Source: Myxococcales bacterium
Lineage (GTDB): Bacteria; Myxococcota; Myxococcia; Myxococcales; JAJYLH01
Assembly: GCA_021787845.1 (NCBI GenBank)
Contig: JAJYLH010000018.1
Coordinates: forward strand, 21,987 to 85,986
Direction: 5' to 3'
Length of the DNA: 64,000 nt
Positions 42,696 to 50,842 of the stretch are shown in pieces. The notes below the pieces were generated by a model. The model searched no databases. It was given only the letters and a program-made list of their open reading frames with translations, and was not told the origin of the DNA. A program made the translations under genes and the position numbers. Position 1 is the stretch's first letter, and every line of letters begins with the position of its first letter.

Positions 42696-45242
42696 ATGAA
42701 CCGTACGACGCCGTTCGTTTTCGCCGCGCTCCTGGCCGCGCTCGCTCTGTCCCGGGCCGCTCGGGCACAGGCCGTGGTCGAGCTCGACCGCCCCCGCTCG
42801 GTCGGGATCGAGCTGCCCCCGACCAACACCGCCATCGAGAGCTCGCCGTTCTCCCTCGTGCTCAATCCGGCCGGGCTGGTGCTCGGCCCGGGCGGTCTCG
42901 CCTACCTGCACGAGGACGACGACCCGGCGCTGAAGAATGCCCGCCGGGGGGATGCGCTGTTCCTCTCCCTGGGGGGCCTCAGGGAGGGCGAGACCGCTTC
43001 CGCCGCCCTCGGCCTCTCGCTGGAGTGGCTGCGGCCGCGGGCCGCCTGTACCGCGGCCGACCCCTGTTGGCGGCGGACCACCCTCGGGCTCGCGTTCGGG
43101 ACGCCGGCGCTCGCCTTCGGCCTCGACTACCACTGGTACCAGAGCGCCGAGAGCACCTCGGTCGACCAGCTCGGCACCCTCGATCTCGGGGTGGTCGCGC
43201 GCCCGGCGAAATGGCTGTCGCTCGCCGGGACCGCTCTCGCCATCAACGCGCCGCAGAACCTGTCGCGCGTCGGCGTCTTGGCGCTGGCGCTGCGGCCGTT
43301 CGGGCCGAAGCTGACGCTCGGCGCCGAATACTGGTTCGACGGAAGAGACGGCTTCACCCATGGCCAGCTCGCCTACGACCTGGGGGTGCGCCTGTTCGGG
43401 CTCGACCTGGTCGGGAACCTCGCCCACGACGTGCAGCCGGTTTCGGGGAAGGCCCGGGTGGCGCTGGAGGTGGCGCTGCGGGGCGGGTTCGGCGACGTCG
43501 GCGTCACCGCGGGCGGCGGCGGCCTCGTCGCGGGCGGGAACGGCTCCACCGTCGACGTCGGCGCCGAGGCGCGCTTCGCGCACGGGCCGTATCTCTTCGG
43601 CGCGCCCAAGGTGCAGGAGACCCTCGACCTGAGCGAGGCGCTCGCCGGGCCGAGCCGGCTGATGAAGCTCTTCTTCCCCTCGCGCGGGCTCGACCCGTAC
43701 CTGAAGCTCGTCCTGCGGCTCCAGCGGCTGGAAAACGATCCGGCGCTCGACACGCTGGTCGTGAAGATCGACGGCACGGGGGGTTTGAGCTTCGGACGGG
43801 CGGAGGAGCTGCGGGGCCTCTTCGCGGCCTTGCGCGCGCACGGCAAGCACGTCGTGGCCTGGCTCTCGGGCGGCGGCGACACCGCCTACTACCTCGCCTG
43901 CGCGGCGGACCGCATCTACGCGGCGCCCCAGGCGCTGTTCGAGATCAACGGGCTGTCGATCTCCGAGATCTATCTCAAGGGCCTGCTGGACAAGATCGGG
44001 GCGCGGCCGGAGTTCGTCAAGATCGGGAAGTACAAGAGCGCTCCCGAGGAGTTCACGAACGAAGCGGCGAGCGGACCGGCGGCATTGCAGGTGAACGCGA
44101 TGCTCGACGACCTCTCGAAGCGCTACGTCGCCGCCATCGGCCGCTCGCGCCACCTGCCGACGGACGTCGTCCAGAAGGCGCTCGACCGGGGTCTCTTCGT
44201 CGCCGAGGAGGGCGTCAAGCTCGGCTTCTTCGACGGCGTCGCGGCGCCGGGCGAAGAGCTCGACGACGAGGTGACGAAGCTCGCCGGCCGCCGCCTGCCC
44301 GAGGAGGATCTCGGCCCTGCTTCCGCCGAACCGGAACGCTGGGGGAGCGTCCCGGCGATCGCGCTCGTCGAGGTCGACGGCGACATCGTCGGGGGCGACG
44401 AGCCGGGCTTCGCCGCCGCCGACCGCATCGTCCGCGAGGTCCGCGCCGCCGCGCGCGACTCGAGCGTGCGCGCCATCGTCCTTCGGGTCGAGAGCCCCGG
44501 GGGCGACGTCGCCGCGAGCGAGCTCATCTACCGGGCGGTGCGCCGGGCGGCGAAGAAGAAGCCGGTCATCGCGAGCTTCGGTGACGTCGCCGCGAGCGGT
44601 GGTTACTATGTCGGCGTCGCCGCGGACCGCATCGTCGCCGAGCCCTCGACGATCACCGGGTCCATCGGCGTCTTCGCGGGCAAGGCCGACCTCTCGGGGC
44701 TCTTCGCGAAGATCGGGGTCTCTGTCCAGACGTTCGAGCGCGGCGCTCACGCGGACATCTTCACCCTCGCCCGCCCCTGGACCCCGGAGGAAACGAAGGT
44801 CGTGCAGGCGGCGGTGCAGAGCTTCTACGAGACCTTCTTGCGGCACGTCGCCCGAGGCCGGAAGATGTCGGTGCAACAGGTCGACGGCCTCGCGCGCGGG
44901 CGGGTGTGGACGGGCGCGCAGGCGAAGGCGAAGGGGCTCGTCGACCAGCTCGGCGGGCTGTTCGACGCGCTCAGCCTCGCGAGGCGAGCGGCAGGGCTTT
45001 CGGAAGGCGCCGTGGTGACCGTGACCGGCGCGCCGGGCCTGTTCTCGCTGCCGCCTCTGGCGCGGCCCACTCGCCCGCAGGCGCCCGGAACGGTCGGCGC
45101 GACCGCCCTGAGCGCGTTCGAGCTGCTCGCGGCGGGCGCGGAGGCGGACCCGGCCCTGGTCGCCCGGGCACGCCCGCTGGTCGAGGCGCTCCTCGTCGGG
45201 CGGCCGCTGGCGCTGGCGGTGGACCTGCCACGACCGAGGTAG
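42696..45242 (+). CDS. sppA: Beta-barrel-fused signal peptide peptidase SppA
   Basis: S49 peptidase of 848 residues. After a signal peptide (about 1-24), residues about 25-305 look like an outer-membrane-style beta region (alternating hydrophobic strands, GLSLEWL, LGAEYWFDG). The rest is a double-domain SppA. The lysine of the Ser/Lys dyad is K447 in GKYKSAPEEF. The serine is S634 in DVAASGGYYVG. E. coli SppA has the same residues but not the barrel-like N-terminal domain. It should degrade cleaved signal peptides or envelope proteins. The extra domain suggests an outer-membrane or periplasmic location, which is unusual. Confidence 0.85.
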   Translation: MNRTTPFVFAALLAALALSRAARAQAVVELDRPRSVGIELPPTNTAIESSPFSLVLNPAGLVLGPGGLAYLHEDDDPALKNARRGDALFLSLGGLREGETASAALGLSLEWLRPRAACTAADPCWRRTTLGLAFGTPALAFGLDYHWYQSAESTSVDQLGTLDLGVVARPAKWLSLAGTALAINAPQNLSRVGVLALALRPFGPKLTLGAEYWFDGRDGFTHGQLAYDLGVRLFGLDLVGNLAHDVQPVSGKARVALEVALRGGFGDVGVTAGGGGLVAGGNGSTVDVGAEARFAHGPYLFGAPKVQETLDLSEALAGPSRLMKLFFPSRGLDPYLKLVLRLQRLENDPALDTLVVKIDGTGGLSFGRAEELRGLFAALRAHGKHVVAWLSGGGDTAYYLACAADRIYAAPQALFEINGLSISEIYLKGLLDKIGARPEFVKIGKYKSAPEEFTNEAASGPAALQVNAMLDDLSKRYVAAIGRSRHLPTDVVQKALDRGLFVAEEGVKLGFFDGVAAPGEELDDEVTKLAGRRLPEEDLGPASAEPERWGSVPAIALVEVDGDIVGGDEPGFAAADRIVREVRAAARDSSVRAIVLRVESPGGDVAASELIYRAVRRAAKKKPVIASFGDVAASGGYYVGVAADRIVAEPSTITGSIGVFAGKADLSGLFAKIGVSVQTFERGAHADIFTLARPWTPEETKVVQAAVQSFYETFLRHVARGRKMSVQQVDGLARGRVWTGAQAKAKGLVDQLGGLFDALSLARRAAGLSEGAVVTVTGAPGLFSLPPLARPTRPQAPGTVGATALSAFELLAAGAEADPALVARARPLVEALLVGRPLALAVDLPRPR

Positions 45243-45429
45243 ACGGCAGCGCTCCAGGAGGACGAGCCGCGGCGCCGAGGCGGTGGGGCGAACAGCAAGG
45301 AGCGCGCCCGGGACGCTCTTCGGCCAGGCGAGCGGCAAGGGGGGCGGGCGACGAGCGTTCAGAGCCCTCTCGAGGACTCGGCGCCCTCCGGGAACGCGGT
45401 CGGAATCGCCTTCAGGCCGAGAAGACTCT

Positions 45430-45452
45430 CTAGGAGCGCGTCGCTTTCGAAG
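45430..45452 (+). promoter_or_regulatory. Shared upstream motif, copy 2
   Basis: Second copy of the motif at 42650-42673, with one base less; it ends 8 nt before the ATG of the receiver/DUF4388 gene. So close to the start codon, it may act at the RNA level, or simply reflect a duplicated patch. Confidence 0.4.
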
Positions 45453-45460
45453 GGCAGTGG

Positions 45461-47320
45461 ATGGCGCGGCAGCTTCTCATCGTCGAGGACAACGACGGGG
45501 TCGCGCACCTCCTGGAAGAGATCGCGAGCGAGCTCGGGGTGACGGCGACGCGCGCCCGCGGCGGGACCGAGGCGATCGCAAAGCTCTCCCCCCTTCCCGA
45601 CGCCGTGGTGTGCGACCTGGTTCTCGGGGAGCTGGACGGCTTCTCGGTGGCGAAGGCGCTGCGGGCCCTGCCGGGAGGAGAAGCGGTGCCGCTCATCGTC
45701 ATCAGCGGCGTCTACCGGCAGCTTCCGCCCCCGTTCGTCGAGGCGACCCGTCCCTTTTTCCTCGCGAAGCCGTTCGAGCATGCGCGCTTACGGGAAGCGC
45801 TGGAGGAGGGCTGGAAGCGCCAGGACCAGGCCCAGGGCCTGCTGCGCGGGCGGTTTCTCAGTCGGTCACCGGCAGCGCTCCTGGTCGACCTGTTCCGGGA
45901 GAAGCGGACGGGCATCCTCGAGGTCACCCTGGGCGAAATCAAGCGGCGGCTCTTCGTCCACGCGGGGCAGATCCGCTTCGGCCAGTCGAACGTGAAGACC
46001 GAGAGCGCGGGCGGTCTCGCGATGGCCGCCCATCAGCTCGATGAGGGCACCTTCGAGCGGGTGGTCCAGCACGCGAGGGCGCACCGGGTGCCGCTCTGGG
46101 AAGCGCTCTCGACCGCCGGCGGGATGCCGGCGTCCGAGGCGCAGGCGTGGCTTTCGGCCCAGACCGCGGCGGTCGCGGCCGGGGTGCTCTCGATGCTCGG
46201 CGCCGAGTGGGTGCTCTCGGCCGCCGAGGTGGGAGCGCAACCGGACACCCCCCGCCATCCGATCGTCGCCATCGTCGAGGCGGCGAAGAGCGAGGCGCCG
46301 GCCGACGCCCGCGAGGCGTTGCTCAAGCGCTCCGAGGCGACGGTGGAGAGGACGGACCTTCTCGACCAGACGCTGTTCCTCGTGCGCGCCGCCTGGCCGC
46401 AGGAGGCATTCACCCCTCTCGTCCAGAAGCAGCAGCCGCTCTCGGACCTCCTCGCCCGGACGAGGACGGAGGACCTGCCGCTCGCCTGGGCGCTCGTGGA
46501 CGGCGGACTGCTGCGGCTCAGCCAGCCGGCGCCATCGGCGTCCGAGCAGGCGGCGGCGCCGGCCACCCAAGACGAGGACCGGGGTCGGACGTTCACCGAG
46601 CCGGAGCAGGCGGCGCGGGCGGCCATCTTTTCCGAGCGCGAGCGGACCAAGTCGTTTAATCACTACGAGCTGTTCGGGGTGTCGCCCCAGGCGCCGGTCG
46701 AGGAAGTGCGGCGAGCCTACCTGGAACGCGTGCGCCGGTACCACTCGGACCGCTACGCCGGCCTCTCTCTGGGCAGCGCCGCCCGCGCGCTCGAGGAGCT
46801 GTTCCAGCGGGCGAACGAGGCGATGGACACCCTCGGTGACGGGGAGCGCCGGGCCGAGTACGACATCCTGCTCGCGCGGCAGGCCGCGGGGCTGCCCACC
46901 GACGTGGGGGCGATTCTCGCGGCGGAGCAGGTGTTCCAGACAGGGGTAGCGCTCCTGAAGAGTGGCAAGGCTGCCGAAGCTTTGGAGCGATTTCGGGAGG
47001 CGGTCGGGCTGAACCCGGCCGAGGCGGAATTTCACGCCTATCTCGGATACGCGCTCTGGCGCGCCCAGGGGCCCGAGGCGGCCGACCGGGCCCGCGCCGG
47101 CCTCGACCAGGCTCGGGAAGGGGCGCCGCGCTCGGTCAACGTGGCCGTGCTCGGCGGCTTGTTCCGCCGCGACCTGGGCGACCGCGAGGGGGCGCGCCAG
47201 GAATTCGAGCGGGCGCTCGAGCTCGACCCGAAGAACGAGGAGGCGGCGCGGGAGCTCAGGCACCTTGGCCAGCAGGAGAAACGCGGCCGCTCGCTCTTCG
47301 GCCGGCTCTTCAGGCGATGA
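45461..47320 (+). CDS. REC-DUF4388-J domain-TPR fusion regulator
   Basis: Protein of 619 residues. The receiver domain is at about 1-122 (LLIVEDNDG, phosphoacceptor in AVVCDLVLGELDG, FLAKPF). A DUF4388/PatA-like domain runs from about 127 to 290 (FLSRSPAALLVDLFREKRTGILEV). A J-like domain is at about 400-475 (NHYELFGVSPQAP...). TPR repeats occupy about 485-605. The J motif is YHSDRY, with serine in place of proline in the HPD triad, so ordinary DnaK stimulation is doubtful. It fits Myxococcota two-component output proteins. There is no kinase beside it. It may sense or relay a stress signal to a protein complex; the role is inference. Confidence 0.85.
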   Translation: MARQLLIVEDNDGVAHLLEEIASELGVTATRARGGTEAIAKLSPLPDAVVCDLVLGELDGFSVAKALRALPGGEAVPLIVISGVYRQLPPPFVEATRPFFLAKPFEHARLREALEEGWKRQDQAQGLLRGRFLSRSPAALLVDLFREKRTGILEVTLGEIKRRLFVHAGQIRFGQSNVKTESAGGLAMAAHQLDEGTFERVVQHARAHRVPLWEALSTAGGMPASEAQAWLSAQTAAVAAGVLSMLGAEWVLSAAEVGAQPDTPRHPIVAIVEAAKSEAPADAREALLKRSEATVERTDLLDQTLFLVRAAWPQEAFTPLVQKQQPLSDLLARTRTEDLPLAWALVDGGLLRLSQPAPSASEQAAAPATQDEDRGRTFTEPEQAARAAIFSERERTKSFNHYELFGVSPQAPVEEVRRAYLERVRRYHSDRYAGLSLGSAARALEELFQRANEAMDTLGDGERRAEYDILLARQAAGLPTDVGAILAAEQVFQTGVALLKSGKAAEALERFREAVGLNPAEAEFHAYLGYALWRAQGPEAADRARAGLDQAREGAPRSVNVAVLGGLFRRDLGDREGARQEFERALELDPKNEEAARELRHLGQQEKRGRSLFGRLFRR

Positions 47321-47341
47321 ACCCCAAACCAGAGGGCCCGC

Positions 47342-49186
47342 GTGGCGCGAGGCCCATCGAGAAACAGGCGAATGCCCGACCGGACGATTGAGACCACAGG
47401 TGAGCCGATGCCGGAATCCCCCGCCCCCGCGATGGCCGAGGCGATCCAGGAGCCCTTCCTGGAGCCGGAAAGCGATCTCCCCAGGAAACGCCGCGGCGCC
47501 CAGGCCCTGGGCGAGGCGAACGGCGAGGGGGCGCAAGGCAAGAAGCCGCCCCGCCGCCGCCGTAGCCGCGTCGGCTCCGCGCTCGGAGAGGGCGCCGGCG
47601 GGGTCGAACCCGACGGTGCCGCGCCGGGCGCGCTCGCGAGCGACCCGGCCGCTCCTCCGAACGCCGGCGATGTGGTGAGCGAGAGCGCTATCGGACAGAA
47701 GAAGCGGACCCGAAGGGCACGGAAGCCGGCGGAACCGAGGGAAGCGGCGACGCCCGCGGCCGGGGCGACGCTGGAAGCGGCAGCGCCGCCGGTCGCCGGC
47801 GTCACCGAGCCGCCCCCGGCCGCGGTGCCGGTTTCAGGCGCGCCCGCGCCGGAGCTGGCGCTGGGGAGCCCGGGCAGCGGCGCCGCGGCGCCGGCGGGCT
47901 CGAACCGGTCGGGGGAGCCGCGGCCCCGGGGGCCCAAGCACGGTCACCGGGAGGGCCCCCCCCCAGGGGGAGCGCAGCGGCAGCCCGGTCAGCCGGGACA
48001 GGGTCGCCGCCGCCGGCGCCGGCGCGGCCGCGGGGGTGGCGGAGGCGGGCAGTTGCTCGCAGGGCAGGCGCTGAACCCGCAGCTCGAGGCGCAGCTCCAG
48101 TCGTTCAGCGGCGTGCTCGAGCTCGACGACAGGGGGTTCGGGAAGCTGCGCCGGGTCGACCGCAACTTCCACCCGACCGACCAGGACCCGGAGGTGCCCA
48201 AGCAGCTCGTCGATCGCCACCGGCTGCGGCCCGGGGTGCTGGTGGAGGGGCAGGTCCTCGTGCGGGGCGGCAAGCCCACCGTGTTGCGGGTCGACCGGGT
48301 CGAGGGCGTCCCGCCGGAGGAGGCGGCCAACCGGCTCGCGTTCCAGAACCTGACCGTGGTCGACCCCGACCGGCGCATCCAGCTCGAGACGACGAGCGGG
48401 GAGCTGTTGACCCGCGTCATCGACATCATCACCCCCGTCGGGTTCGGCCAGCGCGGCCTCATCGTCGCGGCGCCGAAGACCGGCAAGACCATCATCTTGC
48501 AGAAGATGGCGAAGGCGGTCCTGACCAACCATCCGAAGGCGCACCTGATGGTGCTGCTCATCGACGAGCGGCCGGAGGAGGTGACCGACTTTCGCCGTTC
48601 GGTCGGGGCGGACGTGTTCGCCTCCAGCTCCGACCGGCCGGCGGACGAACACCTGGCCCTCGCGGAGATCGTGATGGAGCGGGCGCGGCGGCTGGTGGAG
48701 GACGGCGAGGACGTGGTGGTGCTGCTCGACTCGATCACCCGCCTCGCCCGGGCCTACAACAAGGAGATCGAGAGCTCCGGCCGGACGATGTCGGGCGGCG
48801 TCGACAGCCGGGCGCTGGAAAAGCCCAAGCGCATCTTCGGCGCCGCGCGCAACACCGAGGAGGCCGGGAGCTTGACCATCATCGGCACCGCGCTCATCGA
48901 CACCGGTAGCCGCATGGACGAGGTGATCTTCGAGGAGTTCAAGGGCACCGGGAACATGGAGCTCGTGCTCGACCGGCAGCTCGCCGATCGGCGCCTGTGG
49001 CCGGCGATCAACGTCAACAACTCCGGCACCCGCAAGGAAGAGAAGCTCTTCTCCGTCCACGAGAACGAGAAGATTCGCAAGCTCAGGGCCTACCTGTCCT
49101 CGCAGCGGCCGGTCGAGGCGATGGAGAAGCTGCTCCAACGCCTGAAAGACTTCCGGTCCAACGCGGAGTTCTTCGAAGCCCTGTAG
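47342..49186 (+). CDS. rho: Transcription termination factor Rho with long N-terminal extension
   Basis: RNA-dependent ATPase that ends transcription. The core is clear: divergent cold-shock-like RNA domain (GVLELDDRGFGKLRR near 260), P-loop PKTGKT (about 379-384), VVVLLDSITRLARAYN, and the Rho-specific GTGNMELVLDRQL plus RRLWPAINVNNSGTRKEEKL. The frame reaches 614 residues against about 419 in E. coli. Residues about 1-245 are Ala/Pro/Gly/Arg-rich, partly basic (RRRRRRGRGG), and lack an obvious Rho_N domain. GTG or ATG starts at 47342, 47372 or 47408 are possible; I list the longest. Confidence 0.93.
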   Translation: MARGPSRNRRMPDRTIETTGEPMPESPAPAMAEAIQEPFLEPESDLPRKRRGAQALGEANGEGAQGKKPPRRRRSRVGSALGEGAGGVEPDGAAPGALASDPAAPPNAGDVVSESAIGQKKRTRRARKPAEPREAATPAAGATLEAAAPPVAGVTEPPPAAVPVSGAPAPELALGSPGSGAAAPAGSNRSGEPRPRGPKHGHREGPPPGGAQRQPGQPGQGRRRRRRRGRGGGGGGQLLAGQALNPQLEAQLQSFSGVLELDDRGFGKLRRVDRNFHPTDQDPEVPKQLVDRHRLRPGVLVEGQVLVRGGKPTVLRVDRVEGVPPEEAANRLAFQNLTVVDPDRRIQLETTSGELLTRVIDIITPVGFGQRGLIVAAPKTGKTIILQKMAKAVLTNHPKAHLMVLLIDERPEEVTDFRRSVGADVFASSSDRPADEHLALAEIVMERARRLVEDGEDVVVLLDSITRLARAYNKEIESSGRTMSGGVDSRALEKPKRIFGAARNTEEAGSLTIIGTALIDTGSRMDEVIFEEFKGTGNMELVLDRQLADRRLWPAINVNNSGTRKEEKLFSVHENEKIRKLRAYLSSQRPVEAMEKLLQRLKDFRSNAEFFEAL

Positions 49187-49706
49187 CGCCCTCGGACGAC
49201 GGTAACGGCGCCGATCTGCTCGTCTGGTTGACGCGCGTCGGAGTCGCTGACCCAGTGCGCCGCTCCCTTCCTGACCCGCGGACGCCGCCGCCTGATCCGT
49301 ACCCCGACCGTCAGGGAGCGGCGCGCCAGCATGGCGGGCAATTGCGTCGACCCGACAAACAGCCGGTGCCGATTCCCGGCCGGGTGACTTTCGACGGGAA
49401 CCGGCCCCGGTCTTCGCTGGTCGCTCCGCCGGAGGCGAGGCCACCGACCGGCACCCCGGGCGACCCGCCGGGGAGCCTTTTCGAAACGAAAATCGCGTCC
49501 GGCAGTTTAGTGCGGGTCGGCGAGTGAAAGCCGATGGACATGCACTATACTGCCGCCCGCGAATCGCACCCGGGAAAGAGAGCCCCTGGGGCCGCCGCCG
49601 GTCGCCGCGCCGTCGTGCGGGTTCTGGGCTGGCGGTGGGACGCGCCCGTCCGCTGGCGGGGACGGCCGCTCGCGCCCGCCTGCTCGCGCGTGTACGCTTC
49701 CCGCCG
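49187..49706. other. Intergenic gap after rho, weak hairpin
   Basis: 520 bp with no supported gene. A small stem (49454-49459 CCCCGG with 49468-49473) followed by AGCCTTTTC could be a weak terminator for rho, 270 bp after its stop. The open frame before 49707 has poor protein-like composition and is not called. Confidence 0.4.
49524..49551 (+). promoter_or_regulatory. Possible promoter ahead of the TPR lipoprotein gene
   Basis: TATACT at 49546-49551 in the context GCACTATACTGCC is a good -10 match in a 70% GC genome. The upstream GTGAAA at 49524 is a poor -35 at 16-17 bp spacing. It is about 155 bp before the chosen GTG. Confidence 0.3.
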
Positions 49707-50741
49707 GTGAATGCGCGGGTTCTCATTCCCACGAGAAGCGAGCCGTGGAGGGCACGCGGGCGAGGGCGACGGAGCGCCGGGGCGGCGGCGCTGGTCGCGG
49801 GGGCGCTCGCGGGCTGCGCGATTCTGCAGGGGCCGCCGGAGGTGACGCCGCCCGAGGCGCCGACGGTCCGCGTCCTGCGCTTCATGCCGCCGGACGAGCA
49901 GGACCAACTCTTTTCCCAGAAGGCGCGTTTTCTGCCGGGCGACTGGCTCGACCGTCTCGTGTGCCCGGTCGGAGACCAGCCCGGATGGCGGCTCCTGAGC
50001 CATGAGGGGCTCGTCGCGCGCTATCGAGTGGCGTGTCCGGGAAGCAAGGCCCTCTTCGTCCAGCTCGATTTCGCGCGCGCGCCTCCTGCGGCACCGGTGC
50101 CGCTCAGGCTCGCCGATGCCGCCGGGTTTCCGAAGTACCGCGAGGCGATGGTCGACCTCGCGCACCAGCACCCGAAGGCGGCGCTCCAGGCGATCGATCG
50201 GGCCCGTGAGCTCTCGCCGCAGGAGCCGCTCTACCAGCGCCAGCGGGTCTACCTCCTCTACGCGGCCGGTCGCCTTCCCGAGGCGATCGTCGAGGCGGAC
50301 GCGCTCTTGCGCGCCCAACCGAACGCGCTGCTCTACAAGTACCGGGCGCTCGCCGCCCGCGACCTCGGCTTGAAGGAGGAGGTCCTGGCGAGCGTCGAGG
50401 GGGTCTTGCGCACCTGTCCGAGAGCGCACCCGCTCTACGCGGACGCGCTGTGCGCGAAGGGGATGTACCTGTCGGCCGAGCACCAGCCGCATGGGGAGGC
50501 GATCATGGTTGCGGCGTGCCGGCTCAAGGACCAGTCGTGCTGCGCGCAGCTCGAGGCGCTCCGGGCCGAGCGGGCGAAGGCGGCGGCCAGAGCGCTGCAG
50601 ATGGCGAACGACCTCGCGGCGTCGCGCGCGCTTCGGGTGCGGGTCGTCCCGCGCGAGGAGGCGAAGTCCAAGCCCTCCCAGCCGGGCACGCCCGGCCCGG
50701 CGCAGGCGAAGCCGACCCGATCCCAGGACCCGAACCCGTAG
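49707..50741 (+). CDS. TPR-containing lipoprotein
   Basis: Exported protein of 344 residues from a GTG at 49707. A twin-arginine-like basic start precedes a hydrophobic stretch and the lipobox LVAGALAGC (Cys near 37). The mature part has a beta-rich domain (about 50-140), then TPR-like helices (about 145-270; AIVEADALLRAQPNALLYKYRALAARDLG). A Lys/Pro-rich tail ends it. It may be a scaffold at the envelope. The longer frame from 49524 is probably not coding. Function unknown. Confidence 0.7.
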   Translation: MNARVLIPTRSEPWRARGRGRRSAGAAALVAGALAGCAILQGPPEVTPPEAPTVRVLRFMPPDEQDQLFSQKARFLPGDWLDRLVCPVGDQPGWRLLSHEGLVARYRVACPGSKALFVQLDFARAPPAAPVPLRLADAAGFPKYREAMVDLAHQHPKAALQAIDRARELSPQEPLYQRQRVYLLYAAGRLPEAIVEADALLRAQPNALLYKYRALAARDLGLKEEVLASVEGVLRTCPRAHPLYADALCAKGMYLSAEHQPHGEAIMVAACRLKDQSCCAQLEALRAERAKAAARALQMANDLAASRALRVRVVPREEAKSKPSQPGTPGPAQAKPTRSQDPNP

Positions 50742-50842
50742 CTTGGCCTCCGTTCTTGCGGGCTGTTTCCGCGCCCTCGGTGCCATCAGCCCCCAAGGAC
50801 GAGGAGCGCGGGGGAGGGATGGGGCCGGCGCCGGGCCCAGGT

